A stretch of 64,000 bases of DNA from Leptodactylus fallax (lineage: Eukaryota > Chordata > Amphibia > Anura > Leptodactylidae), in contig CAMRHE010000168.1 of NCBI GenBank assembly GCA_947044405.1, positions 3,107,001 to 3,171,000 on the forward strand, in the 5' to 3' direction. Made by a program: the position numbers and the translations under genes. This document shows positions 9,214-20,043 of the stretch, in pieces. Position 1 is the first letter of the stretch. Each line of letters opens with the position of its first letter. The notes beneath the pieces were generated by a model. That model saw nothing but the letters and a program-made list of their open reading frames with translations. It made no database searches and was not told the origin of the DNA.

Positions 9214-9600
9214 TTAGGTGTCATGAATTACACAGGTGCCAATGCAACTCAGTGCACATCTTGTGCAATACATGGTTTTGGGTCTTCTTGCCCTGGGACA
9301 ATATGGGCACCTTCAGTTCCAGAAGTACTGGAGCCCTGCCCTTCCTGATCCCCAAATATCATTCTAGATAATTGCCTCCTGAAATTGAAGGAAAGTTCCT
9401 GTCCTGCTTGCGCATAGTGATAGCACATAAGCGATATACATTGCCATCTGTACAATGTGCACGGCCAGCTTTTTGTACCACATTCTTGTTTTCTCATGGT
9501 TTTATACGGTTTTAGGACTTGGTCAGATAGATCAACCCCTCCCATGTACTTATTATATGACAGAATGCAGTCTGGCTTGGGGTTGTGGTACTGGTACCAC
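9214..9600 (-). pseudogene. piggyBac transposase C-terminal relic
   Basis: On the minus strand YNKYMGGVDLSDQ (around 9545) is the signature block near the third catalytic Asp of piggyBac transposases. About 20 codons later the frame is lost by one base; in the next frame MWYKKLAVHIVQMAMYIAYV continues the family sequence, then a TAG follows. Further on, a Cys-rich stretch containing CPYC and CTRC followed by IHDT resembles the C-terminal zinc domain, ending at TAA 9216-9214. A frameshift and internal stops make it dead. The upstream part is missing beyond about 9600, where an unrelated repeat begins. Confidence 0.85.
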
Positions 9601-10260
9601 CAGTGTCAGACTGGGATGTCTAGGGCCCACCAGTGGAATTGTTTCTAGGGGCCGACCACCAGGACCCCTGCAGATCAGCTGTACCGAGACAGGATGGCTA
9701 AAGGAAATAACATGTCGGGAGCCATGCTGCTTACCCGCCATATGATGTACACCACTTCACTACCTAAACTACAGCTAAACTAAACTAAGCTACACTCTGT
9801 ATGGCAAGTAAACAGCATGGCTCCTATAATTGTTACCATTACATGTAGCCGTATTGTCCTGGGATAGCTGATCTGCAGAGGCCCTGGCTGTTGGACCCCC
9901 GCAGGTGTAATATTGATGGCCTTTCCTAAAGATGATCAATTGTCCAGGAATTGGAGCAACCCATGTGGCGAGCAGGAGGTGTAAAATAAAAAAAATAGAT
10001 AAATAAAAAAAGCATACTGACCTGTCCCTGGCGCTCCATTGTCTGCTGCCAGTGTCCATTCAGTCTCGTGCTGGCACCTTCTTGCTGGGAGATCTCATGT
10101 GACCCCTGAGACCAATTAGGTACAGGATTTCTAGAAATGAGGCGCCGTCATGAGACTGAACAGACACAGGCGGGAGACAACGGGGTGCTGGGGAAAGGAG
10201 AGTATTCTTTTTTTTTAATTTTTACACCTCCCTGGCCTCCACAGTGGTCGCTCCAATTTA
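9601..10260. repeat. Dispersed repeat, fragments shared with 17350-17560
   Basis: The block around CCACCAGTGGAATTGTTTC recurs inverted near 17360-17390, as do the pieces about a Ca/Tg-rich spacer and TTTTTACACCTCC. It is a family of unknown class without coding capacity. Confidence 0.45.
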
Positions 10261-10442
10261 TGGACAACCTCTTTAAAGGGGTTGTCTGGGCCAAATTTTT
10301 TTAATGGCCCCCAATACAGTGGCCTCTCCACTGGTCCCCCATACTGTATGGGGAACAGTGATGGGGCCATTATATTGTGTGGGGGCAGTGATGGAGGCTA
10401 ACATCCAGTGGGGGGTACATTAAACTGTGTGGGGCATATTAA

Positions 10443-10777
10443 TGGGGTTGTCCAGGGTTAACTTTTTATGGCCTATCCTCAGGATAGGGGGCTGACACGC
10501 GTCCCTATCAGCTGTATGGAGCCACGTCCGACGCCCTTTCTGTACACAATACATCTGCTGTATATATATTCAATATGTGCTGAGATGCAGTGGTGCCCGG
10601 CTAATATACAGTGGACAGAGCTTTCTGCTTTTTGTCTCATATTGTGTACAGGATGGATGCCGGAAGTTGCTATGTACTGCTGATCGGTCAGGGGGCCGGG
10701 TGTCGGCCCTCTACAGATCAGGTATTTATGGCCTATCCTGAGGATAAACCATAAAAAATTCTGCCTGGACAACCCCT
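10443..10777. mobile_element. TTAA-flanked MITE (T2/Kolobok-like)
   Basis: The element is flanked by TTAA at 10439-10442 and 10778-10781. The ends GGGGTTGTCCAGG and CCTGGACAACCCC begin an imperfect inverted repeat of about 44 bp that reaches TATCCTCAGGATA. The TTAA target and TTAAAGGRR-like right end fit the T2 MITE family described in Xenopus and assigned to Kolobok; that assignment rests on memory. Confidence 0.7.
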
Positions 10778-10799
10778 TTAACATACACCCTAATGCCTT

Positions 10800-11035
10800 A
10801 CACTTTAAAGAGGTTGTCCAGCATAATTTTTTTTTTTTCTTCTTTAATTATTAGTCTGGGGGGAGGTGAAAAAGCACCCCCCCACCCAAAAAAAAACCAA
10901 AAAAAAAAAACCTACTCCCCTGTGCTCCGGTCCTGCAGCTCTGTTGTTTTCTTTTTCCGGAAGTCCTCACTGGCACAGGTAGTCATGTTCAGTGGGAAGA
11001 AAACAACAGAGCTGATCGGCCAGTAGCAGCGGTCT
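10800..11035. mobile_element. Related TTAA-type MITE fragment
   Basis: It begins TTTAAAGAGGTTGTCCAG, close to the end of the neighbouring MITE, then runs through A- and C-rich simple sequence. An inner block with CTCCGGTCCTGCAGCTC is shared with 51500-51780 and 23870-24190. The other end is not recognisable. Confidence 0.45.
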
Positions 11036-11221
11036 GCGTGGCGGGGGGAGGGGGGCGAAATCAAACATCTCCCCGTCTACTTGAGAAGATTGTCTGCTGT
11101 CATGGACAATCCTCATGTCACCGATCACAGAGACCCCTTAACTACTATTACTTCCATTTGCGCTATGTTCCAGGCGGCCAGGACGTAATAGTATCCAATG
11201 GAGACTCCGCTGCAGACGTGA

Positions 11222-11410
11222 ACCCAGCCTTAATATGTTTATTAATGACCTGGCAGAGAGCTTTACAGAGCAGGATTTCCATATTTGCAGATGATGCTAC
11301 ACTTTGTAAAGTAATAAAATGATGAGCGTAGTAGAATATTACAGGGGATATAGTTTGCATTTCATGGACCTGTGTCTTCATCCAACCTCATCTACTATGT
11401 TATTATGTTC
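11222..11410 (+). pseudogene. CR1-like LINE reverse transcriptase scrap
   Basis: FINDLAES followed, after a frame change, by SIFADDATLCKVIK contains the FADD catalytic box of a non-LTR reverse transcriptase. It is followed almost at once by TGGACCTGTGTCTTCATCC and TCTACTATGTTATTATG, which I recognise as a common 3' tail of frog LINE copies. Most of the RT thumb and 3' region is therefore missing, an internal deletion. Confidence 0.65.
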
Positions 11411-11740
11411 ACCTTGATAATAAAAATGCCTCCACTTATGCCGGATTATAAAAATGTCCTTACTGTGTCTAATTAAATTATGTCCACACTGTGTCCTCTA
11501 ATTTTAAAAGTCTTCACTGAATAAAAAAGGCCTCGAATGTGTTCCCAATTACTAAAATGCCCCACTGTACCCCTAATTGATAAAATGCCCCACTGTGCTC
11601 TTTGATTAAGATAATGACTTCACCGTGCCCTCGATTATAAACAGTACCTCCATTGTTACCCATAATTAATTGTGCCTCCTCTGATTTCATACTATTACCA
11701 GAATAGAAAGCAACCCCTGCTACCCCAGTATACAATGCTC
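11405..11740. repeat. Degenerate tandem repeat, unit about 30-35 bp
   Basis: Units of the type CACTGT-CCTCTAATTATAAAATGCC repeat with many changes. The array resembles that at 8390-8700. Non-coding. Confidence 0.55.
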
Positions 11741-12477
11741 AACTCCTACATTTCCACTATCATCCGGCCTGTCCACTTGCAGCTGTTCTCCTGTGTAACA
11801 ATGTAAATGGTGTGATGACATCATAAAGCCGCCTACATCACAGAGAAGGTGAAGAGCAGACATGTAAGGAGTTCAGATGGGCAAACCGCTTGGTAATGAG
11901 CCAGGTTCTTCCAAATATTCCAAACTGTTCGGTTTTCAATGAAGCTGAACAAATGGCATTTCACTTTGGACGATCAAAAATGGGCACATTACGAGAAAAT
12001 GGCCGCCGCCACAAGTTTGATCAGAAAATACAGAGGAGACATGTGTGTATGACTCAGACACTGTCTGGGACATTGTAGTACCACCTGACAGTCTTTCAGG
12101 TAATAGATAGTGGCAGGTGGATGTATAGTGCTGATGTAATATGGACTATAAAAGCTTGTGCATTCATTCTCAGCCTTTAAGCTGCTGACTGTAATGGTAG
12201 AGATGCAAATATATGTATGATCCATCTCACTGATTCATAGGTTATAGCACAGTTCTAAAAAAGCAATAGAAATTCCAGCAATATCTAGAGGACTAGGAAA
12301 ACGTAGAGAATCAAGTAATTACACAAGCAGGCAGATTAGTGTTAGAAATCAGTAGAGATCGGATAGGATCATAGACATAATGAAGGGTAACCTGTGCTGC
12401 TGCTTACACAGACAGGACAGTTTACTCTTTCATTGCCAATCATCTAATTTTGTTGTGCAATAGAGTAGTTTAAGCTA
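11741..12477. other. Unassigned non-coding sequence
   Basis: No gene, RNA motif or terminal repeat could be supported. The short open frames lack codon or motif evidence. Confidence 0.45.
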
Positions 12478-12695
12478 TATACAATGGGGAAAAAAAGGAT
12501 TTAGTCAGCCACCAATTGTGCAAGTTCTCCCACTTAAAAAGATGAGGCCGGCCTGTAATTGACATCATACATAGACCTCAACTATGAGAGACAAAATGAG
12601 AAAACAGATCTAGAAAATCACATTGTCTGATTTTTTAAGAATTTATTTGCAAGTTATGATGGAAAATAAGTATTTGGTCACCTACAAACAAAGCA
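12478..12695. mobile_element. Tc1 terminal repeat arm, truncated
   Basis: The stretch containing AGTCAGCCACCAATTGTGC and GGAAAATAAGTATTTGGTCA matches the terminal region of a widespread vertebrate Tc1 family as I remember it. It stops at about 12695 with no transposase, so only one arm remains. Confidence 0.7.
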
Positions 12696-14734
12696 AATCA
12701 ATAACTGGATGAATATCCCAAAATGAAACCATAGAAAAATAATGAACCATAAAATTAAAATGTTGTATATACATTATACTGAATGGTGTAAAAAAAAACA
12801 TAAATACTAATGGCAGAATTGCTTTTTTTCTTTCTTTATCCCAAAATATATGAATAAAAGTTAATTTAGGCTTACAAAATAGTACCATTGAAAATGAAGC
12901 TTTCAAATGACTATGGCAATAGTTATGTAATGTAATAGGGAGATCAGAGAGGAAGAGAGCAGGAAACAGCCTAAGAGGAGAAAGAAGCATTATTCCATAA
13001 TAAGTTATATTTCAGGGTTTCTTATTTTCCTTTGTACTATTGATTTGTTATGACAGTGACCAATCAAGGCTTAAAATAAACTGTTTCCTGGAGGGGTTAT
13101 TGTTATGGCTGATCAGTGTATGTTCTTGACTATTTACTGCTGTAACTCGGCATACAGAGTTAAAGGACAATTGTTCCTGTAGGAATTAGTGACATAGAGT
13201 GTAAATTTGGATTTTACCAGCCAGAAGAGCAACCTACTGAATAATAGTATGATCACTAAAACTATGACTAATTGTAAAAGATTAATACCAAAGCAAAAAA
13301 AAAAAAAAGTTTATGTGTTTAGTTCACTGTATCCCACTATGTGTACAGTAAATCTAATGATGCCACTACCCATGTTGGATTAGGAATATTCTAACTATAA
13401 ATGTTAAAAAATGAGTAAATAATTCTGTAAATTTGATATCAGTAGGCATAGTTCCTATTAAATGTAGAAACAGATAGAAAGTTTCCACAGTTTTACCTCT
13501 GGAATAAAATTTTTAATATTCACTTTAGGCCACATAGAAAACTTAACTTGTAATTCACTATACTCTTGAAAATGCCATCACAGACAAAATAAATAAAATC
13601 AGTGGTATAGATACTGTTCATGCTGGGATTCTCCTCTGCATTTTCTTTTCCCTCATTTTTTTACTGAAAAACACATAGAAACATTTCTGTTAATGTCCAT
13701 TTCCATCATTTGACTTTAGACCCCAGGTTTCTGCTGTTTTGTGTCAGTATAACACAGTCTACTATTCTATTCTATATGTAGAAACAGCAAAAATACAATA
13801 TTTCCCTCCAAGTTAACTAGGCAACTCCAAATCCAAGAATCAACAATAAGTAGACAGTATAAAACTTAACTTTTAAGTTGTTAAACTAATATAAAGGCCT
13901 TCATAGACAAAATAAATACAATCAATGGTATAGATACCAAGTCACACAGGATCACAATCAGTTGACAGGTAAAGTAAATAATAACCTGCCTTCAAGCATG
14001 CAACCATCACCAGTGCTGGATAAAAGGAACAATCTTACCTTTGTCACTTTGGTCATATAGGTGGGTCCAAGTTGGGGCCAAGAAAGTCTTCCTTCAGGTG
14101 TACAGCCAGGAAGGGTACATCCCTATAACATCCTGCGCTGTGCCCTGGACACTCTTCAAATGACTCCCACCTTGACTGAGCAGGGATATCCTGTGTGTTG
14201 AGCCCGAACCTGGAAGCAACGGGCAGTAGCACCTGAGCATCACTGGAAAAGGAGCAGCTTAGAATTGGTGAGTACAAGTTCTTTTATTCTTTAAACCCAC
14301 TCTGAGCTCATTGCCACCAATTTACATTTTTATGCAGGGGATTAAATGCTTTTTATCAGACAAAGGGAGTTCTAACCACTATATTATCGAGGAACATTGA
14401 ACTTATTTAGAATATTCTAGGGAAGATGTTCATGTTTTCATAAGGAATGCAAACAGGTAGTTTTCTTACTGCTGTTTTGCAACTCAAGGGCTGTACAGTC
14501 TTGAAGGAAGTGGGGTCCATCATAAAGTTTTGGTCTGGGCAGGTTATTTATTACAGCATAAATGCATAGTGAGACTCATAAGAGCTTTAATGTACTAACT
14601 TTACTAAAGAAAATTAAAGTAAATGCATTTTAGTTTTTATATCTCATACAAATTTCAATAGACAGTAGCTGTGTATGCACGGCCATTTGGATGTTTCTTT
14701 AGCAAGAAATCAGGACAAAATCTGTTCTTGTATG
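12696..14734. other. Unassigned sequence with a local duplication
   Basis: No coding exon was supported. An imperfect direct repeat links about 13550-13613 with 13865-13938 (shared core AGACAAAATAAATA, then GGTATAGATAC). A minus-strand open frame at 14053-14277 (74 codons) has no recognisable domain. Confidence 0.4.
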
Positions 14735-14995
14735 GCTTTGTTCACATCTGCGTCCGAGTCTCCATAAGAGACTCTGTCACAGATTCCGCTGAAAATCGTT
14801 AGAGAATAAAGTCCTGCAAGGAGGAATTTTCTCTCCGCCAGTTTCAGTATAAAACCATTAAAGTCTATGTGGTTTGCGGGTGTCCTCGGGTAACCATTGT
14901 TTTAGCCGGCGGGCTCTTCGGCGTTTGAATCCCACTGCGGAAATGAACTACAGAGACCATGGCGCAAGTGTGAACCTAGCCTTAGTGGTGAGGTC
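14735..14995. mobile_element. MITE with GTTCACA ends
   Basis: The left end GGCTTTGTTCACATCTGCG and right end CGCAAGTGTGAACCTAGCC are imperfect inverted repeats about 260 bp apart. The TTCACACT motif is shared with the fold-backs at 39815-40432 and 53857-54082. Confidence 0.55.
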
Positions 14996-16488
14996 ATACA
15001 GGTAAGGCCTATTTAAACAAATTTAACAGGATATCTAGTTTACAAGAAATATAAATTATGTGAAAATCACTTTAAATAAAGAAGACCTTTCACCTCCCAT
15101 AACATGTCTGTTTTAGTGAATAATTGTATTTCCCATAATATAACGATATATAACTCATCCCTCTGCCAAAGGGAATGGTAACACCCAGTTGGAAATTTAC
15201 TCATAAGCTTACAGAGTATATTACAGGAACAGCACAACAAAGAGTTCTAAGAAAAGATGTTCCAGAATGATTACATATTTCATTGTGAACACATGTTTTC
15301 TAAAACAGTCAATTCAGGAAAAGTCCTCTTTAAATTTGTATAATAAATCATGTAATGCTAAGTATGTCAGTTTGCTTTATACAACATTCTATATTATGTT
15401 TTGAGACATACATTTTGTCTTTATGTACTGGATGGCACTGAGGCTCATTCACAGGATTCCAGCTACTTTCTGTGATACCTTTTACTGTATGCCTGGGGAC
15501 AGTATGTAGCTGAGCTTAGCAGAGGATTGCAGAAGCTAAATACAACACAAGCTTATTCAACTTTTACATCCTTACTATGTGGTTTTCATCAGCAGAATTA
15601 TGATTGCGCCTAAACCACCTGCTGTTCTAAGAGGGATTAAGTACCCTCCAATTGTTTCCTTTTACTTTACAGATGTTCTAAAAAAGACATTCCTTTGAAC
15701 CTGTTCTTCCAGTAGTAATCATTGTTCCAGATGGGAATTACATTGACAAAGATTTCTGAGTAAAATCTGCTTTTATGTTGCCAAATCAAAGATTACAGAA
15801 ATGCAATTCTTTACATATCCAATCATTTCAGGATTGCTTCACCTGTCATATTTTAATCAGACATCTCTGATTATATTCCCTTTAAGCCCTTAAATCAATT
15901 GCATACATGTAAAGAAGCTCCGTCATTACACGTTAGACTCAGCGCTAACCTTTTATCAGTGGGATTGACGCAAAGAACAATGCAATGAGGTTTTTTTCTA
16001 TTTGTCCCAAATGTAGATTACTTGACTGCTGCTTACAAGAGATTTTAATATCTAAAGATGAGCATTTGTTACACAAGAGTCACCACAGATCAAATCTGAT
16101 ATGATGTATATGTAAGTGCTCTATTAAGCAATAATGACTTTTTCCTGTTAAATTATGACAATTTTAGGTGACATGCTAAAGAAATTCAAGATTCAAGCAT
16201 ACCTGTCTATCTATCTGGAGATGTTGTGTGTTTATCTTTTATATTGTGCATGTGGGGAATGTGGCTTCTTCCATGCTGGACTTGTAATCTTCCTATCTGC
16301 TATTTTATCTAAAACGTCTCTGGATCCTATTTGCCTTCTGTTCACATTAAAGGCCTAAATTCAGGTCCAAGAGAGGTATGTCTGAGTAGTATAGGGTTCC
16401 ACCTTGTCTGAGCTGATAGGCTCTCATGATAATGCAGTTTACACTTCACATATTTATTGTTTGCACATATCTTAGTACCCTCATTTTT
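14996..16488. other. Unassigned non-coding sequence
   Basis: A+T-rich and apparently single-copy within the window. I found no exon, RNA gene or repeat end. Confidence 0.45.

Positions 16489-16563
<75 letters not shown>
16489..16563. repeat. (ATCT)n microsatellite
   Basis: About 18 uninterrupted tetranucleotide repeats of ATCT. Confidence 0.97.
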
Positions 16564-17218
16564 ACATAGCCCTCTCTCTCTTGTTCTGTCTCTGTTTTGC
16601 CACAGTTTTATACTGAAATTACTTTGTACCCAAATTCATTCAATATTATTTCTTTATTCTTAGTGGATTATTTTTACTTGTTCCAATTCATATTATTACA
16701 CACAAAATAATAATCTATTTTATACTTCATTCCTCACAGCATCATTCATAACTTAACATAAAATAAGGATTAAGGTAATTATTGCTCATGGGAGTACATA
16801 ATATAGAAAGGGCTAATTCAGGACATTGAGAAGGTAGGGAGCAGCTCATGCCAGACCTATTTCTCCCTCTTTAAGGGTTGTGTGAACCTGCATATGACAT
16901 AACTCTTCACAATTGCAGCAAAGGTAACAAACATATAAGAAGAAAACAGTAAGATGATGGAGCTGGTGTGTACCAGACTGAACTGTCCCTGTTTATTTGA
17001 TAATATGATTTGCTCTTTGTATGCCACACTACATGTTCACCTTTAAAAAATGTCACAGTTGAAATCTAGATAAAATAGGGAGGGGGTGGGTAACTTTGTA
17101 AATATTTTATTTTACTCTTCTGGCATCAATTTCAAATTATTGTATGTTGTTTTCCCTACCTAGATACTTAGATGCTTGTTTTTGTCTTCCTAGACACATC
17201 ACAGACCATCTAAACATA
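16564..17218. other. Unassigned non-coding sequence
   Basis: A+T-rich sequence without any feature I can support. Confidence 0.45.
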
Positions 17219-17345
17219 CAGTGGGTACAGAAAGTATTCAGACCCCTTTAAATTTTTCACTCTTTGTTTCATTGCAGCCATTTGCTAAAAGCAAAAAAGT
17301 TCATTTTATTTCTCATTAATGTACACTCAGCACCCCATCTTGACA
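17219..17345. mobile_element. Solo end of a Tc1 element
   Basis: It begins CAGTGGGTACAGAAAGTATT and is nearly the reverse complement of the right end of the Tc1 element at 22055-23648 (23520-23648). It stops after the ACAGAAAAAAACAG run. No transposase is attached. Confidence 0.8.
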
Positions 17346-17349
17346 GAAA

Positions 17350-17560
17350 AAAACAGTGGGCCCCTAGAAACAATTCCACTGGTAATCTGGGGTGATTCCT
17401 GGGACTTGCACTCTCCTGGTGATGTCACATGCCTGGGGTCACTCCTGAGTATGCACAAAAGAGGTGAGGGAAGGTAAGAATAAATGTTTTTGTTGTTTGT
17501 TTGTTTTTTTTAATTCTATTTTTACACCTCCCCTGAAGGTTCACCCATTTCTACACCTAA
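17350..17560. repeat. Dispersed repeat, inverted relative of 9601-10260
   Basis: GGGCCCCTAGAAACAATTCC is the inverse of sequence near 9620-9650. Unclassified family. Confidence 0.45.
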
Positions 17561-17739
17561 CACAGCACATATTTTCATTAACAGATTTGTAGTGCAGTGG
17601 TTTGAAATTTGTAACTGTGTATAAAACATTTGTTTAAATTACTGCTTTCATTTTTCTATTTCTTTTTTACATTTCAAGTGAGCATTTTATTTAAGCTCTA
17701 ATGAGGTCCCTCAGAAGTAACAAAAAATCTTGTGTGGTT

Positions 17740-18002
17740 TTCGTAACTTAAAGAGGACCTTTCTTGTCCTCCAAGGTAAGGAGTGTTACTGTATATACCA
17801 TAGCAAAGCTGATGGTGTGCTGAATTCAGTGCATTTTTAGTCTTGCTAGAATCTTCTCCCATTGCAGAGATATTGGTACTGTTATTTTCAGCTACCGATA
17901 TCACTGCACTGTCAAAGGGGCTGGCCTCAAAGCTCAGCATCATCGCAGGGTGGTGAGGAATGCCCCCTGACTGTACACTTATATAGTACACTGAATTCAA
18001 CA
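17740..18002. repeat. MITE-like sequence hosting a Tc1 insertion
   Basis: It begins TTAAAGAGGACCTTTC, similar to TTAA-type MITE ends. It continues after the Tc1 element at 19573. The far end was not found. Confidence 0.35.
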
Positions 18003-18004
18003 TA

Positions 18005-19570
18005 CAGTCATGGCCAAAATTTTGAGAATGACACAAATATTATATTTTCACATGATCTGCTGCCCTCTGGTTTTTATGTGTGTTTGTCAGATGTTTTTAT
18101 CACATACAGAAATATAATTGCATTCATATTATGAGTAACAGAAGCTTATATTGACAGTTAGAATGAGTTAATGCAGCAAGTCAATATTTGCAGTGTTGAC
18201 CCTTCTTCTTCAGGACCTCTGCAATTTTCCCTGGCATGCTCTCAATCAGCTTCTGGACCAAATCCTGACTGATAGCAGTCCATTCTTGCAGAATCAATGC
18301 TTTAATTTTGTCTGAATTTGTTGGTTTTTGTTTGTCCACCCGTCTCTTGATGATTGACCACAAGTTCTCAATGGGATTAAGATCTGGGGAGTTTCCAGGC
18401 CATGGACCCAAAATCTCTATGTTTTGTTCCCTGAGCCATTTAGTTATCACCTTTGCTTTATGGCAAGGTGCTCCATGATGCTGGAAAAGGCATTGTTGAG
18501 CGCCAAACTGCTCTTGGACGGTTGGGAGAAGTTGCTCTTGGAGGACATTCTGGTACCATTCTTTATTCATGGCTGTGTTTTTAGGCAAGACTGTGAGAGA
18601 GCCGATTCCCTTGGCTGAGAAGCAACCCCACACATGAATGGTTTCAGGATGCTTTACAGTTGGCATGAGACAAGACTGGTGGTAGCGCTCACCTCTTCTT
18701 CTCCGAATAAGCTGTTTTCCAGATGTTCCAAACAATCGAAAAGGGGATTCATCAGAGAAAATGACTTTACCCCAGTCCTCAGCAGTCCACTCCCTGTACC
18801 TTTTGCAGAATATCAGTCTGTCCCTGATGTTTTTTCTGGAGAGAAGTGGCTTCTTTGCTGCCCTCCTTGAGACCAGGCCTTGCTCCAAGAGTCTCCGCCT
18901 CACAGTGCGTGCAGATGCACTCACACCTGCCTGCTGCCATTCCTCAGCAAGCTCTGCACTGCTGGTAGCCCGATCCCGCAGCTGAAACACTTTTAAGAGA
19001 CGGTCCTGCCGCTTGCTGGTCTTTCTTGGGCGCCCTGGAGCCTTTTTGGCACCAATGGAACCTCTCTCCTTGAAGTTCTTGATGATGCGATAGATTGTTG
19101 ACTGAGGTGCAATCTTTCTAGCTGCAATACTCTTCCCAGTTAGGCCATTTTTGTGCAGTGCAATGATGACTGCACGTGTTTCTTTAGAGAGAACCATGGT
19201 TAACAGAAGAGAAACAATGATGGCAAGCACCAGCCTCCTTTTAAAGTGTCCAGTGGTGTCATTCTTACTTAATCATGACAGATTGATCTCCAGCCCTGTC
19301 CTCATCAACACCCACACCTGTTCTAATGGAGCAATCACTGAAACGATGTTAGGTTGTCCTTTTAAGGCAGGGCTGCAATGATGTTGAAATGTGTTTTGGG
19401 GGATAAAGTTCATTTTCTAGGCAAATATTGATTTTGCAAGTAATTGCTGTTAAGCTGATCACTCTTTATAACATTCTGGAGTATATGCAAATTGCCATTA
19501 GAAAAACTGAAGCAGTAGACTTTGTAAAAATTAATATTTGTATCATTCTCAAAACTTTTGGCCATGACTG
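18005..19570 (-). mobile_element. Complete Tc1 element A
   Basis: The element is bounded by TA at 18003-18004 and 19571-19572. Its ends are inverted repeats starting CAGTCATGGCCAAAATTTT and covering about 40 bp. It is 1566 bp long and carries one full-length transposase frame on the minus strand. Confidence 0.92.
18181..19197 (-). CDS. Tc1 transposase, open but catalytic Asp replaced
   Basis: A Tc1 transposase of 338 residues counted from MVLSKE at 19197. The frame stays open to an in-frame ATG at 19230 (349 aa), but MVLSKE matches the usual family start. It has N-terminal helix-turn-helix motifs, a GRPRK AT-hook-like linker, the first catalytic Asp in FSDES (residue 160 of the long frame) and the third acidic residue in PDLNPIENLW (288). 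The second catalytic Asp should lie in a QxDGAPCH box but the sequence reads FQHHGAPCHK: the codon at 18477-18475 is CAT (His). The DDE triad is thus broken by a single substitution while the frame remains intact, so cleavage activity is not expected. Confidence 0.9.
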   Translation of the reverse strand: MVLSKETRAVIIALHKNGLTGKSIAARKIAPQSTIYRIIKNFKERGSIGAKKAPGRPRKTSKRQDRLLKVFQLRDRATSSAELAEEWQQAGVSASARTVRRRLLEQGLVSRRAAKKPLLSRKNIRDRLIFCKRYREWTAEDWGKVIFSDESPFRLFGTSGKQLIRRRRGERYHQSCLMPTVKHPETIHVWGCFSAKGIGSLTVLPKNTAMNKEWYQNVLQEQLLPTVQEQFGAQQCLFQHHGAPCHKAKVITKWLREQNIEILGPWPGNSPDLNPIENLWSIIKRRVDKQKPTNSDKIKALILQEWTAISQDLVQKLIESMPGKIAEVLKKKGQHCKY

Positions 19571-19572
19571 TA

Positions 19573-20041
19573 CTAGCAGCTTTGCTATGCTTTATAACAC
19601 TGATTACCTTATAGGACATGAGAATTAACATGTTGGTTAAAGATAGTGCAGGTTACCTTCTGGGTAGGGCTGGTGTTGGGGAAGGGGGCAGACTGGGCAA
19701 TACTTTCCCTACTATGGGGAATAATGATCGGGAGTAGAAGACACCATTGACAGATGCAGGATCTGCTAGAGGCTGCTTGTACAGTTTCATGGCACTTATC
19801 AGTTGCTGCTACCGCCACCATCTTATAAAAACCTTCCTGTGCCTCCTTAACTTTACCCCTTTTTCTTTCTGGTAGTTACTCGTCCATCAGATCGGAGTGT
19901 GAAGGAAGAAGTCTGTTGCGATGTAACAGCTTCACTACTGACAGACTTATAGCTGCACATGAGTTCCCTCCATTTCCATTGCACCCAGCAATTCTTCCAA
20001 ATGTGAGTGTATTTTTTGGGCAAATATGTATATTTAATATG
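19573..20041. other. Unassigned sequence between two Tc1 elements
   Basis: It starts as the continuation of the repeat split by Tc1 element A. Nothing else is recognisable. Confidence 0.4.
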
Positions 20042-20043
20042 TA

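Noticed and set aside
14053..14277. Possible host exon on the minus strand
   Set aside because: Seventy-four open codons without a domain, convincing splice sites or neighbouring exons.
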